Shown here in pieces: positions 22,018 through 34,038 of a stretch of DNA of 64,000 bases. The notes under the pieces are model-generated. The model was not told the origin of the DNA. It saw nothing but the letters and a program-made list of their open reading frames with translations, and ran no database searches. A program made the translations under genes and the position numbers. Each line of letters begins with the position of its first letter. Positions within the stretch are counted from its first letter, which is position 1. This DNA is from Vitellaria paradoxa (Eukaryota; Streptophyta; Magnoliopsida; Ericales; Sapotaceae), in NCBI GenBank assembly GCA_019916065.1, contig CM034237.1, forward strand, positions 27,595,783 to 27,659,782. Direction: 5' to 3'.

Positions 22018-22071
22018 GTTAACCAAATGCAAAGTAGACAATATTGTATTCTGTAGATACTAGTTATTATA

Positions 22072-23163
22072 TTTTCACTGTATAGACAATGTTATTAAAA
22101 TAAAACTTTTTTATTTGTGATTTTTCTCACGTTTTTGTGTACTTTAATTTATTTTGAGAAAAATCATTAATGTCAGATCTAGAATAAATATAAGGTTTAT
22201 TCATTAAGTAGTGTTACCACATATAGGCTAATATTGAGAAACATAATGCATAGTAATACGTGGAGGATAATACTCGTTATTTGAGGACATATCGCCATAA
22301 TTCATGTTTTTTTTTTTTTTTTTCTTGAGAATGGGAGTTGATGGGTTTGGATTAGACATCAAGTTAAACATATGGATCAAGTGAAAGAATGCTAATTTTT
22401 TTTGTAATATTTTCGAAATTCAATTTTATTTAGTCCAACAATTTATTTTTCCACGTCTATTAATTCATGGATGTGACCCACGATTATCTGAGAGAAAGTG
22501 GTAACTAACCATGTTCTATTTCCGAACGTGTTTGATAGGAACATGTTATTTAATGGAAAGGAGAGACACGGTTCTGATCCTCTGAGTCATATATGCTCTC
22601 ACGCGGTAATATGAACCAGCAAAGGTAGTAATCTCAAAATCGATCTAATGGTATTTTATTCCACTAATATATTCTGATTGAAGAATCATTTGTAGTTGCC
22701 TGGAAGTTTGTTCAATGCCAACTGTTTAATGTTTATCCGATTGTCATTTCCGTGTCAAACCAAATGCCGAAGTTGTTGACTCCTAAAATCAGAATCAACC
22801 TTTCGAACTACGGCTGTTCTTTTCGCCTTCTTCTTCGTGTTCATTTTGTTTGCTTAAGATTGAAAAGGAAGACGAGATACAAAAAGGTACAAATTAACCC
22901 ATATAAATGAACATCTGCAGTATTTCTCCTTTCGTGTATTTACGGAAAACATGGATGGCATTGCTCTTAACAGAACAAAATAAAGAATGAAACTATATAT
23001 GTGTCCTAAATTTCTAACCCCTCCACAACATCGTTAAGTACAAAAAAATAAAATAAAATAAATAAAAAAACTATCAACATGTAATTTCATCCTCATCTCC
23101 CCAAATATGTATGAAAAAACATCAGAGAGGAAATTGACAAAAAAAATGATTTGATAGCTAATT
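22072..23163. other. Intergenic and WRKY 3' flank
   Basis: No gene seen in 22072-22800. The final few hundred bases up to 23163 include the 3' untranslated region of the minus-strand WRKY gene; the polyadenylation site cannot be fixed. Confidence 0.5.
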
Positions 23164-25600
<2,437 letters not shown>

Positions 25601-25980
25601 AAAACAATTAAATTACGATATATATGTGGGGAATGAGATATAGAAATATTAGAGAGAAAGGAGAGGGAGAGAGAGATTGTGTGAAGTCTTAAGAGTCTTT
25701 AACAGCTGCAACATTCAAGGGTATAAATAGGAGGGTTGGTTGTGGGGGGTGGGAACGTAGACCAAAAGTAGATTGATGAAGCTACGCAAGGTGGTGCGTC
25801 ACAAGACTGACAGCTGGTTGTAGGACCCGGCATAGAGAGAGAGAGAGAGAGAGTTTCGTCTACAATTTGTCAAGACTGAGTTTGACTTGTTCGAGAGAGA
25901 GATCTCAGCGCCCCGAGCGGTGCGGCGCCTTCCACGTGACGAAAATGAAAGGATTTTTGGAGAAGTCAACGAAATTGACG
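25601..25980 (-). promoter_or_regulatory. WRKY gene promoter and 5' leader
   Basis: On the minus strand a TATA box CTATTTATAC lies at 25721-25730, about 120 bp upstream of the ATG, giving a leader of roughly 90 nt that is rich in CT on the coding strand ((GA)n on plus). Upstream are a G-box CACGTG (25933-25938), W-boxes TTGACT (25882-25887) and its inverse AGTCAA (25964-25969), and further TTGAC cores (25869 inverse, 25975). A (GA)n microsatellite is at 25835-25853. W-boxes in a WRKY promoter suggest auto- or cross-regulation by WRKY proteins. Confidence 0.6.
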
Positions 25981-27486
25981 GGCGAGGATGGAGGTTAGGA
26001 GTAAGACTGACGACCGCATGAGGTGTGGCCTACGTGACAGCTTCCTGGGACCGCTTTCTTGGAATAGACCCGCACGATTCCGACCCGGCTGTTTCACTCT
26101 TTTAATGGGTGGGACCGAGTCAGTTGCCTTGGCTCTTTCCTTTCTATGGCTATCTCTGCCGAAAGTAATTACAGTTTATGCGTGTTTCGGCCCCGACTCG
26201 CCAGATGTGTGTCGCATAAGGTTTATGGTTGAAGGGAAAATAGGAAGCAGGAGGGCGATTTTAATGCTCCATTTTTATTATTTGATTAGAGAAAAAAGCG
26301 GAGACAAAAATTAATTAATTAATTAAAAAAATTACAAGACGGAAGAGTGAAGTTGGGATTCATTACATTTTTATCGTTCCAAATTTATGAGGGAAAAAGA
26401 GAAAAAAGAAAAATAAGAGAGATGTGATATACCATTAAAAAAATTGACATTCATTTTTTTTAAATAATATTTAATTTAAAAAATAAATTATAATATATAC
26501 ACATACATATTATATATATTTCATATTCTTTCTCCTATTTTTTCACTCAACTAAACATACTTTATTTCTTTCATTTTTCCGTTCTTTCCTTGTTTTTTTC
26601 TCTCACTTTTCATTCTTCCAAAACTTCCCGGGCACCAAACACACTATTAGTGATTGTGAGATATATAAAATAATTTATTCTTTATTTTTTTATTTTTTTT
26701 TTGCTTTTATATCCTACAGTGGTATTTGCTTTGCCAAAATAATAATAATAATAAAAAAATTAGCATAAAAGTGATATACAATGAAATTTGCTTAAAAGAG
26801 GTCAATAAAAGTTGAAGTTTTTGATAAATTTTAGGGATTCAAACCTCCTATATATTTTATTTTATTTGTTTGATAACATTACATGGGGTAGTCACCACAA
26901 AATTATGAAAAAAAATGCATATGCAAATTATCTATGCTTTGGAAATAAGAGTAATGTAAATTTATTTTGAGTGATACTGTTTCGTTATTTCAAATATATA
27001 TTTAGACAATTTAAAAGTAATTAACTAGTTCGCAAGTTAAATGACTAGATATGAGTTAATTGACTATGAGGCTTCATTTTATATGAAATAATTTTAAAAT
27101 AAATGAATTAAAGAATAAGTTGTATTAAAGTAAAAAGGGTCAGGGTTGCTTGTATATTAATAGGTGAAATATTTTGAATAATTATCATTAAAATAATAAT
27201 ATCGTTATTTTCTAAAATGTTAACATCACTATTATAAAATATTTTAAATAATTAACTTTTTGTGATGTTTATATTATTTTAAATTACTTAAACTCATAAT
27301 TATATTTGTATATCTAAATTAATAAAATTATATTTGAACAATTTCCTTTAATAATTACCACTAAATCCATGAATTTAAACTCATAAATAAATACGCAACC
27401 TAAAGTATTTTTTTCTTTTTCTCTCATATACCCCGTTAAAAACTTGATATGGTTTATTTATAAATTGAAAAATCGTGAATTATTTA
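25981..27486. other. WRKY upstream region and AT-rich spacer
   Basis: 25981-26230 is G+C-richer and has a 108-aa plus-strand open frame (25988-26314) with no recognisable motif; it is more likely distal promoter than a gene. 26300-27486 is AT-rich without any supported feature. Confidence 0.45.
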
Positions 27487-27794
27487 GGCACCATTTGGTG
27501 GATAAATTTTGAGTATAAAATAATTAACTTTTACTTCTTGAGTGTTTGGCAAAATACTAATTTTTACTACTTTTTTGCTCAGTTATAATAGCTTGCTTAG
27601 CTCAAAAATTACCAAAATTTTTATCAAATATACAAAAAGTTATAAATAGTTGTTAAAAATTATCAAAAAGTTTATCAAATATCCAAAAAATACCAAAAAT
27701 TACTATTATTTTACCATACATACCAAAAATTTCAACTAGTAATTTTTGATAAAAATAGCAGAAATTATAAAAAATTAAACTTTCAAATGGCCTC
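27487..27794. mobile_element. MITE with GGCACCATTTGG termini
   Basis: The left end GGCACCATTTGGTGG and the reverse complement of the right end (GGAGGCCATTTGAAAG) are imperfect inverted repeats. The interior contains repeated TACCAAAAATT/ACTAATTTTTACTACTTTT words, also seen at about 41340-41687 and 61676-61885. About 308 bp, non-coding, hAT-like. Confidence 0.55.
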
Positions 27795-28100
27795 CTTAGA
27801 GTACATTTGGTGAGCTAAATTTTCAAAATTTTTTACAAATTTTGTTCCAGTGTTGGCACTATTACTTTGGGCAAAAGCTATGTGTTTGATTAAAAATTTA
27901 TAAAAATTAAAAAAAAAAACAAGAAAAAATGGGAGAATGTTGAAAAAATAAAATTAGAGAATTTGTGAAAAAAATTGGTGCTTTTGTGTGTAGAATGTAT
28001 TTGATAAATATTAATGAAAAAATTGGAAAAAATTTTAAAAAATTAGAGAAAAACTTGAAGTTTTTTTTTTTTCTTTTTTTTTTTTAAGAGATATGGAAAC

Positions 28101-29069
28101 TGTTAAGGTTAAACTTGTAAATTGGCAAATCCATGGTCAAATAGAATTGTATATACTTTAGACTTAGTGTAGGCTAATACACTAGAGTCTTAAGTCGATT
28201 AGAACTCTAAAAAGGTCTTAGAAAATCAAAGTTCCAAAGTGACTAGAAGTCTTGAAAAGGTTGAAAATCAAGTTTCCATAATAGTTAGAAGTCTTGAAGT
28301 GATTCAGAAGTCCTGAAGAGGCTCGGAGTTGTATTATGCAGGAAGACCGTGGGAAGGCCGCGGGATGACCGCGGGTAGCCGCGGGAAAAAGTCGAGAGCT
28401 GAAAAATTGGTTTTGGCCGTGCGGGAAGACCGCTTTGATTCGCGGGAAGACCACGGGAAGGCCGCGGGAAGATCGCGGGAAGACGACGGGAGCGCCCTTC
28501 CCGCGAGGTGACTTTTTCAGCTTATTTTGCTTGTTTCAAGCCCTAGCCACCTTGGTTTTTCTATATATATTTCTTGGTGTTTTCAAGGTTTACAACACAG
28601 AGAAAGAAAGAGAGAAGACATAGAAAGAGAGATAGAGAGAGAGAGAGAAAACACAATTGTTCGTGAGCCAAAAAGTTTGATGATTCTCTCCATCATTTAG
28701 CCAACATGGTTCGTGTTCAATCCGAAGGAGTTCGGGTTTGAGTTTGTGAAGGCTGTGGATTCAGCACGCTGAGGATTCAGCAAAGCGACTGAGGAGTCAG
28801 TCTTGTGCCTTCGAGGAGTCGAAGGGCTTTTGCTAGAGGAGTTGGTGCATCGAGGAGTTGAGCAAACGTCAACGAGAGTATAGAGTCGGGGAGTCGATCT
28901 ATAGAGAGGTTGAATTTGTAACTAACGTTTGTCTATTCTAGTGAAAGTTTTGTTTGAGGTTTTCCCTTATTGGGTTTCCTCGTTTTTGTATGTCTCGCCT
29001 TCTATTTATCTTTGTGTGTGATTGTGATTGATTGATTGGGATTTCCATCAGTGTATTTACGAATTTTCA
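28101..29069 (+). mobile_element. 5' LTR of Sirevirus-like copia element
   Basis: Begins TGTTAAGGTTAAAC, ends CGAATTTTCA, 969 bp. Preceded by GAAAC (28096-28100), which is repeated after the 3' LTR. A G+C-rich, CpG-dense block at 28345-28505 consists of irregular repeats around GACCGCGGGAAG. A (GA)n run follows near 28620-28648. Confidence 0.92.
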
Positions 29070-29125
29070 ATTGGTATCAGAGCAGGTACGTTTTTGTGAA
29101 CAAAACGTGATCTTGTTCCTTACTG

Positions 29126-29527
29126 ATGGATCCCCCAAGAGAATGCGGTTCAAGCACGCAACGTCTATGGTTCGATGGTATAAATTATGCATACTGGAAG
29201 GTTCGAATGAGAGCCCATCACATCTTATTGAACATCAACGTTTGGTTAGCCATTGAAAAAGGTTGGGTAAAACCAACTCACTCTGTTAATACTGAGACAG
29301 TTGACAAGTCTATGGATTTGTGGACGAGGGCTAAGCAAGAGAAGGCTGAATGGAATTACAAAGCCTTAAGTTCTATTTTCTGTGCAGTCTCCGTGGATGA
29401 GTTTAGAAGAATATCTAGTTGTGAGATTGCGAAGGAGGCTTGGAAGATTCTGGAGTTGACACATGGAGGGAATTCTATAGTCAAGAAGTCCAAGCTACGA
29501 AAAGTAACTACAGAGTTTGAAAAGTAG
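29126..29527 (+). pseudogene. Copia gag N-terminal part, truncated
   Basis: 133-aa frame starting MDPPRECGSS 43 nt after the primer-binding site. It contains the gag signatures LWFDGINYAYWKVRMRA, WTRAKQEKAEWNYKALSSIF and AKEAWKILELTHGGN, typical of the UBN2/DUF4219 N-terminal gag domain. It stops at 29527 just where the central gag domain should continue. The next frame resumes with the C-terminal gag, so the middle of gag has been deleted. Confidence 0.85.
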
Positions 29528-29562
29528 CTACGAGTTCTTCAAATGATTTCCCAGAGAATTAC

Positions 29563-30474
29563 ATGGCTTTTATGGTTAGAGCAAGTGCCCCCTCCAATGC
29601 ATCAGAGTCATCCTCCTCCAAGCATGAGAAAGAAGAATTCTCCGAGAGTGAAGTGAAAGAAGATTCAAGTGAGGAAGTAGACGTTGAAAAAGCTTATGAA
29701 CAATTGTATCAAGATTGTCGAAAGTTCCACAAGCAAAATGAAAAGTTGACGGTGAAGAACAAGATGTTAAAGAAGGAAAGAAACAGTCTAAAAATTGCTC
29801 TGGAAGAATTGGAAGCCAAATGTGAAGATCTTGAAGCAAACAAGAAAACTCAAGAGGAGTTGATAGCAGCATTTAAGACCAAGTTGGAACAAAAAGAAAA
29901 AGATGTGAAAGATGCCCGGGGTAAGCTGCAATCCATGCAACTCAAGATGAATGCTATTTCTTCACAACTTGATGATATACTTAGGATGCAAAGAAGCACA
30001 CGTGACAAAAGGGGATTTGGGTACACTGGCACACAGGCGGTCAATCTAGAAGCTAAAGCTACCCCGAGTTCCTCAAAGACAACTACTCCAAGTATAGTTA
30101 AAGTTCTTCCATCAAAGAAAGGTAATCAGTCTAGAGCGTACTTTCAGAAGCCTAAAGGTATGCCCCCTAACTTGCAGCGTAAGTTTGTTCCTATATGCTT
30201 TCATTGTGGTATACCTGGACACACAAGACCATATTGTCACAAGTTATTTGGGCTTCCCCTATCCTATGTTGACACTAGGAATTCTTTAAAATCTAATTGT
30301 CAAGTGTCAAATAGGTTTAACCCTTTAAGGTTTCAAAAGTCTTGTTCTGGTTTTAAACCTTACATGATTTGGCAAGTGAGGAAAAACGTAAAGAAAAATT
30401 TTTCAAAACCCATTGGTCCAAAACCCAACATTCCTAAGACTCAAAAAAATTTTTCAAAAATAAGAACTGTTTAG
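29563..30474 (+). pseudogene. Copia gag C-terminal part with coiled coil and zinc knuckle
   Basis: 303-aa frame. Residues 25-40 are Glu/Ser-rich. Residues 41-145 form a strongly predicted coiled coil (heptad-like Leu/Lys/Glu sequence such as KMLKKERNSLKIALEELEAK). Residues 212-225 carry a CCHC zinc knuckle (C212, C215, H220, C225: CFHCGIPGHTRPYC), which in intact elements binds genomic RNA. The C-terminus is Lys/Phe/Pro-rich. The start ATG is probably internal to an original longer gag. The frame stays open for 300 codons, so loss of pol may be recent or the fragment may still be translated. A frame break and a deletion separate it from the upstream gag piece. Confidence 0.85.
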
Positions 30475-31839
30475 GTTAGAAAGAGTGATTTATATGTCTC
30501 CCACACCCCTAAGAGTGTTGAAGGGGTGAGCCTTGATGCGTAGAGTCAAATTTTCTTTCATGAACTAAGCTGTGCGTCATTGTTTATTTTTTTCTAGTTC
30601 TATGAATTCATGTAGATTAGACACTTTTTATTTTTTTTAAGATAGGAAAAATTTTTGTTGGTGCAATGTTATTTTTTGTGATATTCTTGCATGTTCTATT
30701 ACTTCATACATACTTCAAAATCATAGGATTAAAATTGTTGATCTACATAGTGGTTATAAATTTGAATTACTTGATGAACTTGAATCCTATGTTTTGTTGT
30801 TCCTTGTCATGATAGTGGTGTGCCAATTGTAATTGAGTTTAGTACATCATGAGAAATCTTTTCCACTACTCAACTGTTTTAATAAATTCTCCTTTTTGGA
30901 TTGTGGTTGCTCTTGAGCTTATATGAAAAATCAAAAATTCACTTGGAAAGGGCTACTATATGGGATAGAGTGAAAGCTAGCCTGTTGACGTATGGGCTAT
31001 CAAAATAACCACCCTTTGGGTTTGACGATACAGGAAGAAGGCTACCTACTCATAATGTGTGTGAAAGCCGCCAAGAACAAATAAAAGAAAAAAAATGGTG
31101 ATCTTACATAGGTATTTTTCAATTGGTACCACATTGGTGTTTAGTTGAAAGTAATGAATTGAGAAGAATTTAGTCGAAGAGCTAACACAACATATCTTAC
31201 TCAATTCAATTCACAGTCCAAATGAGGAATTTTGAAATTCATGCGAGTGTGTGAAAAGTATTAATTATGTTGCACTTAAACTTCATTTCACACACTGCAC
31301 AGGCATTTGACCATTGGTATGACATGTGTGAACAACCCATGACATAAATAGTAGGGTGATTCTTGAAATTCTTATTTGTTACTATTTATGTATGGTCAAA
31401 ATTTTGAAACTGTGTTTAGTTTTGTGTTTAGGGAAATAGAACTTGGAATGATTTGATCAAGATTACATATTGTACCTAATTTTTGTCAATTCATGTCAAA
31501 AAGAGGGAGATATATAATTAAGGGGGAGAATAGAATATTTTTGTAGGGAGAATGTTTGAAAATGAGTTAGTTAATTGAGGGGGAGAACAATTATTATTAT
31601 TTTTTTTATAATTAAAGGGGAGAACATTTTGTGTCATTTTGTTGTTATGGTTTTATTTAATTCTTTATTTATTCCACATGATGCCTTGATCATTTTGTTT
31701 AAGTGTGCAGCCATACAGGATATCAGTTGGAACGTGTCGATGGAATGGATGACAAATTTATTGAGGCCTTAGTGTAGATTGATTTTCATTTGTAATTTCA
31801 TTTTTTGAGTTTTGACATGGAATTGCCAAAGGGGGTGAT
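30475..31839 (+). other. Non-coding 3' interior with multiple polypurine tracts
   Basis: No pol-like frame. GGGGGAGAA or similar purine tracts recur at about 31521, 31577, 31616 and 31829. Only the last abuts the 3' LTR. This is the position where Sireviruses carry repeated polypurine tracts. Confidence 0.7.
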
Positions 31840-32771
31840 TGTTAAGGCTAAACTTGTAAATTGGCAAATCCATGGTCAAATAGAATTGTATGTACTTTAG
31901 ACTTAGTGTAGGCTAAGACATTAGAGTCTTAAGTCGATTAGAACCCTAAAAAGGTCTCAGAAAATCAAAGTTCCAAAGTGGCTAGAAGTCTTGAAGAGGT
32001 TGAAAATCAAGTTTCCATAATGGCTGGAAGTCTTGAAGTGATTCGGAAGTCCTGAAGAGGTTCGGAGTTGTATTATACAGGAAGACCGTGGGAAGGCCGT
32101 GGGATGACCGCGGGTAGCCGCGGGAAAAAGTCGAGAGCTGAAAAATTGGTTTTGGCCGTGCGGGAAGACCACTCTGATTCGCGGGAAGATCGCGGGAGTG
32201 CCCTTCCCGCAAGGTGACTTTTTCAGCTTATTTTGCCTGTTTCGAGCCCCAGCCGCCTTGGTTTTTCTATATATATTTCTTGGTGTTTTCAAAGTTTACA
32301 ACACGGAGAAAGAAAGAAAGAAGACACAGAAAGAGAAAAAGAGAGAGAGAAAACACAATTGTTCGTGAGCCAGAAAGTTTGATGATTCTCTCCATCATTT
32401 AACCAACATGGTTCGTGTTCAATCTGAAGGAGTTCGAGTTTGAGTTTGTGAAGGCTGTGGATTCAGCACGCTGAGGATTCAGCAAAGCGACTGAGGAGTC
32501 AATCTTGTGCCTTCGAGGAGTCGAAGGGCTTTTGCTAGAGGAGTTGGTGCATCGAGGAGTCGAGTAAACGTCAACGAGAGTATAGAGTCAAGGAGTCGAT
32601 CTATAGAGAGGTTGAGTTTGTAACCAATGTTTGTCTATTCTAGTGAAAGTTTTGTTTGAGGTTTTCCCTTTGTGGGTTTCCTCGTTTTTATATATCTCGC
32701 CTTCTATTTATCTTTGTGTGTGATTGTGATTGATTGATTGGGATCTCCATCAGTGTATTTGCGAATTTTCA
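31840..32771 (+). mobile_element. 3' LTR of Sirevirus-like element
   Basis: 932 bp, TGTTAAGGCTAAAC to GCGAATTTTCA, followed by GAAAC. The CpG-rich block (32080-32210) is shorter than in the 5' LTR by about 36 bp. Confidence 0.92.
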
Positions 32772-32776
32772 GAAAC

Positions 32777-33239
32777 CAAACAATTTTAGTTGGGCATGAG
32801 ATTAATTATTTCATTTTCACAATCAAATAACACTTAGACTATATTTGGAACATAAATTTATGGGGGAAAAAGTAAATTGGAAGAAAATAATAGGAACACA
32901 AAATGAAGTAAAAAAGTTAAATTTATTTTATTTTTTATTGAGTTAAAAAAATAAAACTAAAATAAATAAATATTTATCAATAAAATTTAACTTTTACTTA
33001 GTTAAGTGTGTAAAAATTACACAAATTTTAAAGTTTTTCCTTCATTTTTTTCTTCACAAATTAATGTTTCAAAAAATGTATTAGTAATTGAACCGTACAG
33101 GAGATAATATAGAAATTGCGTAGTTACTTTTCAGTTGAGTAGCTCAAACTAAATTAGTTAATGGAGTAAAACAACTATATTAGTTTTAGATTTTTTTTTT
33201 TCAAAAAGTTAGAAACAATTGTACAAAAAGGAAATAAAA
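32777..33239. other. Unassigned AT-rich spacer
   Basis: No gene or clear repeat termini. CTATATTTGGAACATAAATTT at 32839 resembles MITE ends, but no partner was found. Confidence 0.4.
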
Positions 33240-33386
33240 GGTGCATTTGGAGTGACAAAAAGTATAATAAAATAAGATAGAGTGAGATAATTTGTGGGTT
33301 CGTAATTCACATAATGAGATAAAAAGTGAATAATTTTTTAAAATTTTTAAAATTTTTCGATGATTTTTAATAAAACAAACGCACCC
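33240..33386. mobile_element. Short MITE (GGTGCATTTGG family)
   Basis: Left end GGTGCATTTGGAGTGA and reverse complement of right end GGGTGCGTTTGTTTTAT. The ~147-bp interior has GAGATAATTTGTGGGTTCGTAATTC and AAATTTTTAAAATTTTT words (abbreviated) shared with copies at 40458-40596, 61887-62025 and 62786-62923. Confidence 0.6.
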
Positions 33387-34038
33387 AAAGTTTAGTAATA
33401 TCCACAAAAGGGCATTGCCAAAAGCAAAACGAACAAGCAAAATTAATGAAAAATATCAACCAGCTGGGAGATACGAGTTACGACAAACGAAACAAGCTAA
33501 AAGTGTGTTTTTGGTATGCAGTTAAGAATTAAGGAAATAAATCTGGTATGCAGTTAAGAGTTAAGGAAATAAATGTTATTGATATAAGTGATAAATTTTT
33601 ATTCTTATAATTTTTTTATTTTTTTATTTCACTTCTTAAAAATTAACATTTAATTACTAAAGAGTGTGGAATATTAATTAGCTTAACTTTTTATGAAGTA
33701 TATAAATCAGTCATATTAGCAGCAAAATTTTGCATCAATAACACTTATTCTGTTTAAAGTTATAGTAACAAAATTTAACAAACTTCTAAAAATCTCTCGA
33801 ATTTATCCAAATTTTACTGCTGAAAATAGGACTTTTAGTAGCCACTATAAAGGATTGTGAGCTAAACATGAATAAGCGGTCATTAAAAACTTTTAGCGAC
33901 GGCCACCAATAGGGAAACGCAAATATGCCATTGGTAATACTTAATTTATTAGCAACCGTGATGGTAGTTACAAAAATATTAGCGACTGCATTAACGACCA
34001 CCAATGAACTTATTGCCAAAAGTATTAGCAACCGTTTA

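Larger units (their letters stand above)
20498..22071 (+). mobile_element. Cassandra-type TRIM retrotransposon (5S rRNA in LTRs), interrupted
   Basis: Structure: 5' LTR 20498-21639 (279 bp once the inserted 858-bp LTR and 5-bp duplication are removed), primer-binding site TGGTATCAGAGT (21642-21653), a ~143-bp non-coding interior, polypurine tract AGGGGGAGGA (21772-21781), and 3' LTR 21783-22071 (289 bp). Near the 3' end of each LTR is 5S rRNA-like sequence. The 3' LTR has AAAGTTAAGCATG (box A region) and AGTACCAAGATGAGTGACC (intermediate element and box C region), aligning with plant 5S rRNA. Size, PBS and 5S content match Cassandra, the known 5S-carrying TRIM family. It encodes no protein and must have moved using another element's enzymes. 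A clear target duplication was not seen. Confidence 0.85.
28101..32771 (+). mobile_element. Sirevirus-like Ty1/copia element, gag only
   Basis: Complete LTR-to-LTR insertion of 4671 bp with target duplication GAAAC (28096-28100, 32772-32776). Primer-binding site TGGTATCAGAGC at 29072-29083. The interior is only 2770 bp and encodes broken gag but no protease, integrase, reverse transcriptase or RNase H. Downstream of gag are about 1350 bp of non-coding sequence with repeated purine tracts (31503, 31520, 31577, 31613 and the functional CCAAAGGGGGTGAT at 31827-31839). Multiple polypurine tracts, a gag with a coiled coil, and a CpG-rich LTR are hallmarks of Sireviruses. It can only be mobilised in trans. 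LTRs are very similar, except that the 3' copy lacks about 36 bp of the CpG repeat block, suggesting a fairly recent insertion. Confidence 0.88.

Noticed and set aside
25988..26314. 108-aa plus-strand frame upstream of the WRKY gene
   Set aside because: No recognisable motif, and it lies in the promoter-side region of relatively high G+C, where open frames arise by chance.
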